Positions 25,401 through 38,557 are shown, counted from the first letter of the stretch. The stretch is 64,000 nt of DNA from Primulina eburnea (GCF_022965805.1 NC_133105.1:2108001-2172000), one strand, 5' to 3'. Notes: generated by a model from the sequence alone, not told the origin. Numbers and translations: made by a program.

Positions 25401-28400
25401 AGAGAAAAAATAAGTGAAAGGGTAAAATGAAGTGCAACTAATTATCATCTCCCAAAATGTTCAAAATCACATGTTAATACTGACATTTGCTACAAAACTC
25501 CACGTCCCTAAACATGCGAACAAGATAATCAAAATTAAAATGAAATTTCATGGAGGAAAAGCTTGTACTTATAGCGTTCACAGAAGTGCAACGCCATTTC
25601 CCCAACAGCTGCTCCACTAACAATAACCTTGGCACCAGCATCTGCAACTGCTTTAATAAGTTCTTCAACTTTCGATTCTTCAGTCTTTGAATAATTCTCA
25701 AGCTGGAAGAAGTCCAGGCGTCAAAAATAAAGTATAAATAAAGAAATAAACTTCAGTCTTGGGATAAAAACAAGACTTCACCAATGCTCACCATTAACTG
25801 ACAGGAATCTAAAAAATTATCATGTTCATTATTAGAGGAAACCAAAAGGCAGAAGTAATTAAGTCCCTTAGATTTCTACAAATAAAGGAAATATAGAGGC
25901 CACCAATGCCCCTTTTAACAGTCAGTTGACTTTTGTTTTAAAAATATTATCATATCCCAACCTTTCATCATTGATTTCTGCAGGTCTTGTTGGGAACTTG
26001 AACGGTGGAGCTCTATTTCCACAAAGGTACTTACAATCCAATAACATAGTTACTAATATTAGGTGTTCTCTTCATTGACACGAATGCTAACCATTTTGAG
26101 GAACTAAATAAATATTCACTTTCTTCAATTCTCTCATAAAATTTGATGCTACTTAACTGGAACCATTTAGGATCTAATAGTGGAAATCAACTCCGACGAC
26201 AACGCAAGATGTGTACAGATAAAAAACATATAAACAACAAGGCCCTAAAAATGTAATTTAAGATCCATCACGTGATAAGAAACTAAAACATAAACTAGGT
26301 AAAGATCCCGGGATCCAGGAGGCACCAGGAAAGTAAAAAAGAAAAATGTAATAAGTAGGCCATTTACATAGAAACCTGTGGAGGACCTGCTAAGAGAGAT
26401 AAGGAGACTGAACGGATGAAACATGACTACTTAAGATCGTTCAGTAACAATATAATGAACAAAAGACCAAATCAATGCATAGGCCATAGAGGTCTGAAAA
26501 TAGAGTTCAAATCTCACGTACGCATACCTGCTCAGCACTATGTATAAGGACAGTTCCTTTTGTTTCTGTAGCTGATGTATCAACACCCCCAACAAAAACA
26601 ACAACCTGTGACAGCGAATAATAATAATGGTTCAGATTCATAATGTTGAAGCATCATTCATAGCAAGCAAACTTAATCAAGATCCGGAAACTAATTGCGA
26701 TCAAATGTCATAAATAATTTGATATAAGGTTGAGGCGGTTTTGTAATGTAGAAGTGAATATTCTGGATTAAAATAAAAGAAGACTTTTGCATTGTTAGAA
26801 GCAAGAAGAAGAAGCTACAGACTCAAGTATCCAATAACAGAAAGTAATATATGTAACATAACCTTGGCCTTCTCAATTCTCTTTATAGTTCCCACAGCGT
26901 CATTCTTCAATACAATACCTTGAACTACAGTGGAATCATGTAGACCTCCACCCAAGAGCTTAGCAACTCGGACATTATCCACATTGAAATTGGATGGGTT
27001 TTTGGGGCAAACCTGAATACAAGCCTAGAAAAAAATGCCTAACCATTAGGAATATCCCAAGGTACCGTATATATTAAACTGTTTATCAAAAGTACAAAGT
27101 TGTTTTACATCAGCAATTAGAGGACACAATATATCCTCCAGTCCAAATTGTTTGCTGGCAACTGCAGGTCTCATTCGTAAAATAACTTCGTCTTTTTCTT
27201 TCACGTTCATACTCTCCGAATCATTTTCAACCAATTCCTCCAATATCTCAATTGTCTGCAATAATAGGATACTAAATTACCTGAAATGAAGTAGGCTAGA
27301 AATACTTTTCATTTTCGACACAGAAAACATCTAAAACACCAAACCTTATTGATTGCCTTTGTGTATCCAATTATAACCTCACTAGGGTGCAGTCCCATCC
27401 TAATGAGTTCCTCTGCATTCTGCAGAAGTTCACCAGCAAATGAAACAGTCAAATTAGCTCCATCTCCAATTTCCTCTTGCTGTGCTTTTCCAGCCAAAAC
27501 CAAAAGTTTGGCTGCAGGATGCTGAACCTCAAGCTCATTTACAATTGTTGCAGCATCATTGGTGACAAAGAGCTTATCCAGGTGATTGATGACCATCTTA
27601 TTCATACCTATATATTAACATAATGGCCATATGAGGGGAACATAGTTGAAAAACAACAAATCATGAGTGATATGGTTAGATGCTTCCTAAAAATGAAACC
27701 GCTAGGCTTCAAACTATAATTATTAGAATATAATATGCCAGCAAGTATTAAGGAGTTCAAAAGTGGTAGTTGAAGAAAGAAGCTCCAATTAAGATGAATA
27801 AGAATATCTCAAAAACTTTCCTTTCAATGATTTAGAAAATGTATGAAGGCTCAACAGGGACCAACTTATTCGTATTGCATGTAACATGTATAAAAATAAG
27901 TCATAAACCTAAAGCCTAAATATTATGTATGGAAACCCTATACGAAGATGAAGTTGATGTAAATGGAAGTGTACTACTTCTACAAATCAAAGACGATGAA
28001 AGGCGTCTCAGGAGCAGAGCACAATCACATAGAAACTCGTGGTTTAATATAGACACTACAGTTCAAGAAACAATATTTCTTTCTCATCTGAGTTTCTCTA
28101 CTCCATTTCTTCAGAGCATAGTGTACTATCCTCAGGAAACCCAGTGAAAATGGGATCGAACCTTATCATCGATTAACCAGACGAGAAAACCCACTACTTT
28201 ACAAAAATATAAAAGATAAAATCATCAATGCAAAAAGGATGGGTAAAAAAGAGACCATTGGGGCCGAGGGAGGTGCGAGTAATTGTGGATAGCTGCTTGC
28301 AGGCGTCAATATTCTTCAGCACCGCCTCGTCCAGGCCCGACAGATGCCGGTGACCCTCTTTCAGCATGGACTGTATGCCGTACGGCTGCATTCCGAATCC

Positions 28401-28406
28401 AACCAT
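22490..28406 (-). CDS. CCT8: Chaperonin TCP-1 subunit theta (CCT8)
   Basis: CCT8 is one of eight subunits of the cytosolic TRiC/CCT ring that folds actin, tubulin and other proteins using ATP; in plants it also helps KNOX proteins move between cells. Thirteen exons on the minus strand: 28406-28256, 27607-27345, 27255-27109, 27024-26863, 26605-26528, 25702-25569, 25206-25134, 25048-24971, 24871-24749, 24597-24503, 24092-23883, 22930-22873 and 22558-22490. The joined length is 1,641 bases, giving 546 residues, the normal size, with all phases agreeing. Visible landmarks are TRTSLGPNG (ATP site), the GDGAN nucleotide motif near residue 95, VGGVDTSATETKG in the apical domain, and RIIPGAAATEIELAR. 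The start is MVGFGMQPYG, as in relatives; an ATG six codons upstream in frame is less likely. The tail ends GMDED. Confidence 0.95.
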
Positions 28407-28901
28407 TTCAAACCCCCAAACCACTCAATTCAGATTGCTTACTCGCACAGAAATTTAATGCCCAAGATCTGTTAACTGCTGGTTTATGTGTGTGTTTATA
28501 GTAACAGAGGACGCAGAAATGTATTAAAACCCAAACAGCGCTCTGGAAACCCTACTCACACACACAGACTTGATACTCGTGGATCCTTTTGAACCCGGAT
28601 GCCCCAGGATCCAGATTCAACCCGAATTGTTTGCCCATTTTTGTATTTTTCCTAAATATTATATTATAATATTTAAATTAATTAATAATAGTTAATTATT
28701 GTCTGCAGGCCTGGGTAATTTAGTTGAGTTGGAATAGCCTGTCCAATAGGCCCAATATCATCATTTCCGGCCCAATCTGAAAACCCTAAACCCTACTAGA
28801 GCAACTTGGTCGAAAACCGTTGTGTTATGGCCATTTAGTTGAATATAACATAATACAGGGTGTAGAAGACCTGCTCTAGTTGCAGATCGTTAGTGTGGAT
28901 C
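28407..28901. promoter_or_regulatory. Shared divergent promoter of CCT8 and GAR1 with telo-box and site II motifs
   Basis: Only 495 bases separate the two start codons. On the GAR1 side lie two GGCCCAAT boxes (site II type, 28749-28756 and 28770-28777) and directly after them a double telo-box, AAACCCTAAACCCTAC (28781-28795), about 107 bases before the GAR1 ATG. Site II plus telo-box is the known plant signature of ribosome-biogenesis and growth-linked genes. No clear TATA box was seen on either side. Confidence 0.8.
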
Positions 28902-30482
28902 ATGAGACCTCCCAGGGGACGCGGCGGAGGAGGCGGCTGGGGCGGCAGAGACGGAGGACGCGGCAGTAGAGGTGGCAGATTTGGAGCCCGTGGAGGTCGC
29001 GCCCCTCCTCGCGATGAAGGCCCTCCTTCAGAAGTTATTGGTCTGTTCTCTAGCTCGACGCACGTGTGTCCTCTTTATGGAGTTTATTGAGGTAATTTTA
29101 ACTGCTATAGTGTTTGATGAATGGTGGGTTTGTGCGCAGAGGTTTCTACATTCGTTCTTGCTTGTGAAGGAGAGGCGGTGACGAAGCTTACAAATGAGAA
29201 AATACCTTACTTCAATGCACCTATCTACCTGCACAACAAAACACAGATTGGTAAAGTGGATGAAATTTTCGGCCCCATTAATGAATCTGTGAGTCACCTG
29301 TTCTAATTGTAATATGTGTGATGATATTATGCGATTGGTTTTCGAGCTTATATTGCTTAATATTTTCTTACATCATGTGCCATTTGTTTGTAGTATTTTT
29401 CCATTAAGATGATGGAAGGTATTGTGGCGACTTCTTATTCTGCGGGTGATAAGTTCTTCATAGACCCTGCAAAGCTCTTGCCACTCTCGAGATTTCTATC
29501 TCAACCAAAGTATGAACTTTTTTCATATGTTTTATGTTCTTAAATTAAATTTATTGTAGATTTGGTCTTCTCTAGGAAATCACCTCAGGGAATTGCCACT
29601 GCCCAAGATCCATTCTTTTTGCTTAATTGTGTGGTAAATTGAATATGTGTAAGATAGTTCATCTTTGGTATATCTCATATCTGTAATTAGAGCCTTCAGA
29701 GCTGAAATGTTAATGAAATTTGATTCTTGTGATTAAATGTGGATGTGCCAGAGTTTGAACCTAGTTTGGTTTACTGAAAACTTGTCTATTATCTTGCTCC
29801 TGTCTTTCCTTGGACATCTACATTCTAAGTTTTATAAATAAACCAGCTTTATGAAATGCTTGGTCTTTTGTGACTTCTGTTTTTTCTGTATTATTATTCC
29901 GGTCGATCAGTGAATGATCATATATCCAGAGCCTTCCCTTGGTCGATTATGTGAACGGACTTTATGAATTGTTGTTTAGTCAATTTTATCTTGGGAACTT
30001 TTGTTTCAATGTGCTATTCAAGTAGATTATGTGGATAATCTTTGGTCCTGGGCTTATGCTAGGATTGTTTGTGCACTTATTTCAAATGAGTGATTTCCCA
30101 ACAACACTCAGCAACTGTTAAATCATAAAACAATGTACTTTTTTTTTTGGAATAAGAGTGATTAAAATAAATTGGGGCTTGATAATGTTTCCCGATACAT
30201 GGATATTGTTTCCTTGAGTTGTCCTAGCTGCTCATAGTGTGTCATCTCCTTCTGAGATTGGTTGGGTGGTTGGTGTACTCAAAGTGTAACTGGATGTTGT
30301 ACTATTTTTGCAGGGGACAACCACAAGCAGGTAGAGGTGGATTTCGTGGAGGTGGTGGATTTCGTGGAAGAGGTGGTGGACGTGGTGGTGGGGGTGGATT
30401 TCGTGGAAGAGGTGCTCCAAGAGGAGGTAGAGGAGGTTTTAGAGGTCGTGGTGGTGGTGGTGGTTTCAGGGGCAGAGGGTGA
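28902..30482 (+). CDS. GAR1: H/ACA ribonucleoprotein complex subunit 1 (GAR1)
   Basis: GAR1 is a core protein of nucleolar H/ACA snoRNPs, which convert uridine to pseudouridine in rRNA. Four exons: 28902-29040, 29140-29288, 29394-29509 and 30314-30482, joined length 573 bases, 190 residues, phases consistent. The order is an N-terminal Gly/Arg-rich arm ([20 protein letters not shown]), the compact GAR1 core ([17 protein letters not shown] to [13 protein letters not shown]), and a C-terminal RGG arm (many FRGRGGG units, ending FRGRG). The two RGG arms around one core are typical of the eukaryotic protein. The start is the first ATG of the frame. Its promoter, shared with CCT8, fits a nucleolar growth gene. 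Confidence 0.94.
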
Positions 30483-33400
30483 TTCTAGACTGTCTGCTTA
30501 CTTCGATCTCAGGGTATTTAGTATATTTCAACATCATGCGCAATTGAATGGTGACAGGCACAAGTGTTTGGAATCCTGGTTCTGATTTTTCTGTATCAAC
30601 TTATATGACTCTGCTACGAGTGTTTATGTATTGATCTATCAGACGAGATTTGATGTCTTTTGATTCGTATGGTGTAAGTTTTTTCTTCGACAGTATTCTG
30701 TTGGTTAGTAAAATCCAAATTTAAAGATACGTTGGGATGTTTTTGTAATTTTGCAGAAAAATTAAGGTCAAGACTAGATGGTGGTGTTGTTTATAATTTG
30801 AAAAGGTGAGATTAGGTGTTATTGTGCAAATAACCCGTGATTTGAAGCTCCATTTTGTTCATGTATTCTGATAAAAACAATCATGTTCTATTAGATATCC
30901 TTAAATTTAAAATTATTGTATTCTAAATATTATTGTTTATATCCTACCCTCTGCCAGCTCCATAAAAATAAAAGAATAGAATTCATGCATCGTTGAATCG
31001 GTCGCATTATTAGAGTTGAAAGTTTTCGGACAAGAAAAGGATAATTGTGAATGGAAGATGAACGAAGACTATGAAAATGTAGTTGACTTCGTGTCCCAAC
31101 TCATTCATATAATGGCTGTACGTGTGTGGAAATATATATAATATATTCAATGCACAAAAGATAGATACATGCGTATAGTATACACTATGATTGGGCTAAG
31201 AAACGGCCAAATGTTGACAGCGTGCGTTCGACTAGGAATTTGAATGCGCCACACATTCAAACTTGCTCTCTTCGCCAACCCTCTTATTGTTTAGCGTCAA
31301 AATTTTGTTATTTTGGTGGGACTTTAGAGATTCCCCATTCCTATTTCATACGTAGGAAAAAGTTGGGCCGTGTGAGATTAAGGCGGATATATAGCTGAAA
31401 GAATGAGTTGGGTATCGATTTAGCCTGATGCTCTCCAGGCATTAACAACCATGCTCTCTCAACAGTTGATACCATTGAGGTATTACATAGTTGGATGATC
31501 AAGAGTACAAAAACGGTGGGAGGAACAAAGCTACCTCCCAAAGATAAGGAAGGAGGGGGAGTGCTCCGGAACCGGAGATCTCAACAACTAGACATTTAAT
31601 CAATATATATGTATTTCAAAAAACTAACGGTCCATGTTCGGAATTATGTTTTCTCAAAAACTTACGTTACACGGATCAATTTTATGATACACATCTTCAA
31701 CATCATATCAAAATTTATCAATCGGAATATGAAGTTTCAAAAGTTGAGGGGATGAAGACGACCACTGCACAAAATAGGCTGCCACAGTGCGTCAAACACG
31801 CCAAAAAAAAAAGGGACCATTTTCACATATTGATACATAGCAGATAACATTCATATTCACTTAAAAATCAAGTGTCGGTGCTACCTTTAGCAGTGTTGTA
31901 AATAAAGTTAGCAATATCAACAAAAAATTAGTATTATCATCAGAACAACTACGACCATATATAATATAACAGAACTTTCGCGGTTATTACATTGTCGGTC
32001 TGTTGTAGTTTTGTGAAATATTGCTTCGGATCCCTCCCACGTTTGACCGATCAAATTTGAGAAGACAAGAAACTTAACACGCACTTTGGCACAAATTACT
32101 TAACAAATAAACATTAAATCGCATGTCATGATTTGGATTTGGGAAACAATAAATAAATACAAAATTACTAACACTCGTCAAAAAATTGAGATGCTTCGAG
32201 TTGAATAAGAATGAGGGTATTATTATATTATTATCTTAACAATACTTAGAGTGACTAAAAGACAATTGAGAGTGGTTAAAAATTGTGTTAATATTCCTTC
32301 CTATCCACCATCATAGCACAAATTAATTGTCGTTTTGTATAAAATTAACAACCTGTCCTTTGCTAATTACTTAAAGCTCAATCGTAGACATAATTATTAA
32401 GGAAAATCAATTTATTAATGAGCAAAAGAGTGGTTGGATTGATTTATGTCTTAAAAAAAAAAAGGAATTTGGGGAAAAAATGTATATAATATCCCGCGTT
32501 GGCCTCAATCAATTTATAAATGTATGGCCCCGACAATGGTTAGTGTTGGTGTGGGTGTGGGGTTGGAGGGGGCATCGTTGTGTGGTTGGTTTTGGGCCAA
32601 TTCTAATTAAATTCTCTCTTTCGATGTCTTACCTACTGCCTCATTTTTCGGTGTCCCCTCCACAAATATCCCTTCCATTTTTTTAAATATTTCTCCAATA
32701 CTTTGGGGAAAAAATTTTCGTTATCCAAGAAAATTATATTAGGCAAGTATTGAATCCGAAAATTTTTGATAAGAGGAATCAAATTCATAATCATCGATCA
32801 AAAATTGATCCACTCAATCAACTCGAACACTATTTGACGACGTTGATTCAGAATTTTTTTATAAACATATGCTTGCCTTTTAATCGACTTATATAATATA
32901 AATCACGAGAGCACCACTTGCTAAACGTTTCCAAACGAATTTTGTTCAATGTAAACTAAGATAATAATAACAAGCCATACGAAAGTACATACTTATACAA
33001 GCTATAGGAAAGGCTAAGGGTTGTCATAAAGATGGCATACAAAACACCAAAGGTTGGGCATACGAAGCATCAACAGTCAAGCCATGCGAAATGTCTCAAT
33101 GGCGTATGAAAGGTCTCAACCAAAAAAAAATAACAAAAGATGTCATAGACTAGCTGAGCGATATTTGTCTTGATCGGTCCGACATTCGACGCACCCCGGT
33201 GGCGCTCGTAGGCTTGCACACACGTCAAGGCTTTTTCTACAGAAAATCGAGTACATGATTTGCACCCCTTTTGCTGGTGTGCACGAGAGAGAGCATCTTG
33301 ACCAAATTTTGTTACACTTCCATAACACTTGTAACACAATATAAACTTATCTATACCAATTTATTATTTCAACGGGGACAAACTCAATTTTCAAATTTCA

Positions 33401-34590
33401 ATTCATTCACGTAGAAAGTACATGAGCCTAAAAATCCATACCGTTAATCCAACAATTATTGGCTAAAGTTACATTCCAAAATACCGCGTATCGGTTGACT
33501 GGTTGAGCTAGCGGTGCTACAAGGAAATCATGTAGCAGGGGACTACTCTACATATTGTAGCCACGTACATCAATAATTAAAATTAATGCTTCGATTTATG
33601 TTGTATGTGTTCAATAATTGATGCATAGTTGGATTTATAATATGGCCAAATGTCGGTATTCATTTATTAATTAATACATATTAAATCACCTAAAAAAATC
33701 GTATTTTATATGGCATGGGAAAAATAAGGAAGTAATTAATGGTTATCCAAATCAAGATCAAACGAACAAAAAAGCTCTAGATTGATTATTGGTTCATTTG
33801 AGTCGGGTCCACTATGATTTAATTTTGGTTATGAGAAATTGTTTTTATTCTCGACTGATTTAATATCGATTTCTCGTGATACTTGAGTTAATGTGATTTG
33901 TGATGTGATTGATTTTATCAAATAATACAACAACGCAGAATGTCCATAAACTCCAAGAAGAATTTGTCAAATAAAGTTCATATAATTCTTTGTTTCTACG
34001 TTGAGATGTCACCTCTTTTACTAGTTAAAGTGCATCAACTTGAGTTTAGGGATTTCACTCATGTTTTGAGGCTATATATCTAAATTTTTATATGTTTTTC
34101 AATACCGATATTATTTGATAGCAATATTTACTTTACCGAAAAGAGAAAAAACGAGATTGACCATTGAAATCATATTTGTAACCGAAATGCAAAGATGGAG
34201 TTTATGGTTGCTGATAAATCTTGATTATGTAGTTTGACCAAAAGAATTGGATCTTGATTCTATTATCTATTGAAAACGAAATAAAGGATTGATGATCCAG
34301 AATTAGAATCAGATTCAAAATCCAATTTATAAAAATGAGAAAAGTGACATGAATAAACAACTTTATGGTTTGTACTCGTAATAATGAAACCTTTTTTTTT
34401 ATTTTAAAAAATTTACCCGCCCTAACTAGGGGAAAAAAAGTTTTAGCAAAGGGAGGAAGGTGCCGACATTATTATATATACATAATAATATTACACATAA
34501 TAAAGAGTAGGAAAATGTTTCAAAATACAAACGCGCGCACGTATGCACCTCCTCCCTCCCTCCTCCTCGGTTTCTTGTCGTATACATGTC
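30483..34590. other. Intergenic region between GAR1 and the patatin-like gene
   Basis: The first 250 bases or so should be GAR1 3' untranslated sequence. The rest is AT-rich and without a gene I can defend. An 89-codon minus-strand frame at 33070-33339 sits in a slightly GC-richer patch (33160-33310), perhaps a piece of an old retroelement, but I cannot name it. Confidence 0.5.
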
Positions 34591-34597
34591 AAAGGCC

Positions 34598-34608
34598 TAT
34601 ATATATAT
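34598..34608 (+). promoter_or_regulatory. TATA box of the patatin-like gene
   Basis: TATATATATAT lies about 100 bases before the ATG at 34710, so transcription would start near 34635 and leave a leader of some 75 bases. The leader is pyrimidine-rich. Confidence 0.55.
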
Positions 34609-34709
34609 CTGCTCTACACCGCCATTTTTACATCCATTCATTCTCTTTACCTGCTCGTTAATTTTGTCCAAAGAATCTTCTGCTGTTGTTTTGTTTTCAT
34701 CCCTATTCA

Positions 34710-36200
34710 ATGGCGGCATCACTAAATCACTCCAACATGGATGTTGATAAGCTCACCAACCAGATCTTCTCCATACTCGAAAACAAGTTCCTCTTCGGCT
34801 ACCAACATGAAGCTAAGCATCCGTATTCCCTGGTGCCACAAGTCGCAAATGGTAAAGTTAGGATCCTTAGCATAGACGCAGGAGGGTCCACCGACGGCAT
34901 CCTCGCCGCCAAGGCTTTGGTCCATCTGGAAGCCTTTTTGAAAAGAAAATCCGGTGACCCGAATGCTAAAATAGCAGATTATTTCGACGTGGTCGCGGGC
35001 TCGGGCTCTGGAGGAGTCCTCGGAAGTCTGCTTTTTACGCGCGGGAAAGACGGTTCTCCTTTGCTCACATCCGAGGAATCCCTCAGATTCATGGTCGATA
35101 ATGTACGGAAATCCCCGCCGGGAGGAGTTTACCGGCGATTTTTCCGGTCTGAGAAGTCTGATAAGTTTCTTTTCCACAAAGTGTTCGGGGATCTGTCTCT
35201 CAAGGATACACTGAAGCCGGTTCTGATCCCGTGTTACGATCTCACAACCGGGGCGCCGTTCTTGTTCTCACGTGCTGACGCGTTTGAGATGGACGGCTGC
35301 AATTTCAGTATGTCTGCTGTGTGTAGGGCCACGGTGGCTGGTCATGTGGTGGAGGTGAATTCAACGGACGGGAGAACGAAGATGGCGGCGGTGGGTGGTG
35401 GAGTGGGAATGAGCAACCCCACGGCGGCGGCTATAACCCACGTTCTGAATAACAAGCAAGAATTCCCTGTGTGTAAAGGAGTGGAAGATTTGTTGGTGGT
35501 GTCATTGGGGAATGGCGAATGTAGTTCAGATTATACAAGTTCATCGCCTTCGTACATGGCGGCATACGTTAAAATTGCCGGAGATGGAGCTGCCGACATG
35601 GTACATATATTTAATTATACTGGTACTTCAAATAATTGAAATTTGCAATTCAATGGGGCTCAACTAACGAAGTTGTTGGCTAATTACGTCCTTTTATTTT
35701 TGTCATGCAGGTTGATCAAGCTGTGTCCATGGCATTTTCTCGGTCAAAATCAACGAGTTGCAGTAACTATATTCGTATCCAGGTATTAATTATTACCCAT
35801 TTAATAATTTCGTGCCTTAATTCGAATTAAAGCTCGGACCATATGGATAGAAAATAATTAAATACATGAATACGTGGTTGATATTTTTTTTGTGGGGGGG
35901 GTTTTGCAGGGAAATGGGACAGCATTTAATATAGAAAAGAACAAGAAAAACAGAAGAAACATGGAGTTAATGGCGGACCAAATATTGGGACAGAGAAATG
36001 TGGAATCCGTGTTATTCAAAGGGAAAAGATCGGTGGAGCATACAAATTTGGAGAGAATGGAGATGTTGGCAGGAGAGCTAATCAAAGAGCAAGAAAGGAG
36101 AAAGAACAGCAGCTTACCAATTGTGGTGCTAAAGCAGTCATCTTCTTCACCAAGAACATCCTCTGCAACCACACTCTCCAGCCTTTCTTCTTATATATAA
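34710..36200 (+). CDS. Patatin-related phospholipase A, class III (pPLAIII)
   Basis: Class III patatin-related proteins are plant lipid acyl hydrolases linked to cell elongation and cellulose content. Three exons: 34710-35600, 35711-35782 and 35910-36200, giving 417 residues with phases in agreement. The glycine-rich anion loop is present (ILSIDAGGSTDG). At the nucleophile elbow, where patatins have GxSxG, this protein has GSGSGG: the catalytic Ser is replaced by Gly, the known class III variant. The partner DGG motif is also altered (AAVGGGVGMSNPTAAA). The C-terminal exon is Lys/Glu-rich, with a Ser-rich tail. Relatives with the GxGxG form are reported to keep some activity, so the residue change does not by itself mean a dead enzyme. 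Which of the pPLAIII genes it is cannot be said. Confidence 0.9.
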
Positions 36201-37780
36201 TTGATCCATCATTTCATTTAATTATGTTTGTATAGTGTGTATATTGTAGCTCGAGCATTGTGGTATGCTTGGGGAGTTGATTGAATGTTTTTTCCATTCA
36301 AAACTGATGGAAACTCATGGTTGTTTGAACAGTCGTTCTCATATGGGCTCGCACAAGTTGTGCTACTATAATACTGGGCCAGCCTAGCATATCCGTTGCA
36401 CTTTGTTGGGCCTTGCTCTTTTAGCCTTGGCTGATAATGGCCCGGACCAGAACCTAGTTTAGTAACCCTTGACAAACTCAAGAACACGCGTTAAATCGAA
36501 TTACATGCATAAATGTTCGTACCATAATTGATGATGTTCTTTTATAGCTTCGAGATTTTCCAATCACTTAAATTGATCCTATTTCATTGGCCCAAAAATA
36601 TTTCAATTAAACCGTTCAAACTTCATTAGTATCGATTAATTTCATGAAGTTTTGGATTAGAATGAAAAACTTAAGCAATGGATATTGGATGTGAGTTTTA
36701 CCGAGAACTGGAGTTGGATGAACGTAGAAATTAAATTTATCTCATTTTAAAGTGTGATAGGATTATATTGGTGAACATTTTTTTCTTTTTAATTTGATAC
36801 TGATAAACTATTTTATTATGACATTTTATAATGTTTGACGTCAAATTTTTATTGTCATTATTATATTTTATAATATTAGTCTGTTTGATATTTGTATAAG
36901 GCGTTTATCTATTTATTGTAGGTATTTTAGAGAATTTAAATCATTTTTAAAAATAGCTAAAATATCTTATTTGAAAATAAAAATAAAAATTTGATCATTT
37001 AAACCAAACCCTCCTCCTCTCTCCCACGAATTAAGAAATCTATTGCGATGTTTAAATGCATATTTTGGATTGGAATCCGGATATGGAAGGATTTGACGAG
37101 GAAAGACTATTTTGAGCCCAGAAAGCGAGGGGAGTGAGCTCGGCTTAGGCGGTCAATTCTCTAATGAAATTCTTCCATACTACCACGAACTTAGTCATGG
37201 AAGTAAAAGAAAATAAATTCTTTTATTATTCGAAAAACGCTATGAGAGATCTCATCTAAGGGGTAATGATCATCCCTCTTTTGGTAGCATCTTCATGAGC
37301 AGCTGGGTTCGCAGAGCAAGCCAGTTAGATACGCGCGATCCACCCAAGTGTGAGTGGATATTTGATAGAATATGTGATGAATACGCGGGGTGGATGTTTT
37401 TCGACCATCGTATTTATTTATTTTTGCTAGCAATATATTCAATTCAAGTTAAAATCCAATAGTAGTCTAGAAGGTGAGAGAAGTTGTACGTCGTGTACTT
37501 GAACCTTCTACTCCCCATGATAGATTTACATGTTGTACTTTTCCAGTTACTGCATAAATTAAGACCAGTGACAGCATCCTTGCATGTTCCAACACAGCTA
37601 GATTTGGGGGTGGTGTCACTATAATGGTTAGGGCGAGTCTTCCTAGACAACTGAACTCCCAGTTCTAGACGAAGCTGCAGGGGTTCCCACCTCAACAAAT
37701 TCAAGAGACGGAGCATGAACACTTTAATATTTTAAATTTTTTTTGTAAAGCTTTGTCAATCGACTCTCCTGTTTGTGTCA
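36201..37780. other. Intergenic stretch, no gene recognised
   Basis: Mostly AT-rich. The part 37020-37390 is less AT-rich than its surroundings and looks like former coding or inserted DNA, but no frame is long and I recognise nothing in it. Confidence 0.5.
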
Positions 37781-38060
37781 TGATTTTGCAAATTATTGGC
37801 TTGAATTGCAGGGTGAACAGACCTTTCTTACGTATAGCTGCAGGAGATCTTTCAGTAAAATCTGCGTGGTTCTTGGTGCTGTCCCTAGCGTTTGTTGGTG
37901 TTCTAATGGATGGATTGAACATTGGCCTTTCATAACTTCTCTATATTGTCTTGAGTCTTTTCCTTGGAACCATTTACTCTGTTCCTCCATTTCGAATGAA
38001 GAGATTTGCTGTTGTAGCATTTCTAATAGTGCCACGGTATGGTTTTGGTTCATAGAAGCT
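37780..38060 (+). pseudogene. Homogentisate solanesyltransferase fragment (plastoquinone pathway), broken
   Basis: The intact enzyme is a plastid UbiA-type membrane prenyltransferase that makes the plastoquinone precursor. Here three frames in turn give NRPFLRIAAGDLSVKSAWFL, then PFITSLYCLES, then FLGTIYSVPPFRMKRFAVVA and FLIV, which match one continuous block of that family (NKPYLPIAAGDLSV..., GPFITSLY, GTIYSVPP). At least two frameshifts, an internal loss before NRPF (the metal-binding region is missing) and the absence of the rest make it a pseudogene. No other exons were found on either side. It is a fragment, and whether it was copied from RNA or DNA is not clear. Confidence 0.8.
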
Positions 38061-38206
38061 ACATCTGTCTTTTTGTTTCCTTCTAAGTTTTATTCGACCA
38101 AAGATATGGTGTAAGCTAGTCTATGTGGAGAAGACACGGCTTTGGTTCATAGACGCTACATTTATCTTTTTGTTTCCTTCCAAGTTTTATCCGGCCAAAG
38201 ATTTAT
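38040..38206 (+). repeat. Tandem duplication of about 70 bp after the solanesyltransferase fragment
   Basis: Two imperfect copies start near 38042 and 38141 with TTTGGTTCATAG and contain TCTTTTTGTTTCCTTC and AAGTTTTAT. The first copy overlaps the last codons of the pseudogene. Confidence 0.75.
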
Positions 38207-38557
38207 TTTAAGAGAAGATTTGAAAACCCTTTAAATTCGTCGACAATTCCATCAAAACTCGTTAATTATTTTCTTTTAAAAAAAAATACCTATGGTATCA
38301 GATTGGAATTAGCAGTCCTAATTTCTATCAATCAAACCATAAGAATCCACGCACATGTCCGTCCACTCAGGTAGAGTCATAACATGTCATTGTTGCACCG
38401 AGAAAAGCGAAGGAAAGGACGAGGCTTTCCATTTCATTGCATGCATAATAATTTATGTACACAAATACACCATATTATATATGTAGGCACTTACTAATTA
38501 CAATAATACCAAATTTTAAAATTTTGGATATTTTCCAATATATAAACTCTCTGGCTG

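Noticed and set aside
30237..30585. Two overlapping plus-strand frames near the last GAR1 exon
   Set aside because: One is the true GAR1 RGG frame, the other its shadow rich in Val and Glu; the extension left of 30314 is intron.
31380..31485. Possible miRNA-like hairpin around GGTATCGA ... TGATACC
   Set aside because: Only about six to ten base pairs hold, then the arms no longer pair; no known mature miRNA sequence is present.
33070..33339. 89-codon minus-strand frame with several Cys
   Set aside because: No family match that I know and a second frame over the same DNA is equally open; judged chance or old retroelement sequence.
37020..37390. Less AT-rich patch that could be organelle-derived DNA
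   Set aside because: I could not match it to any plastid or mitochondrial gene, so no claim is made.
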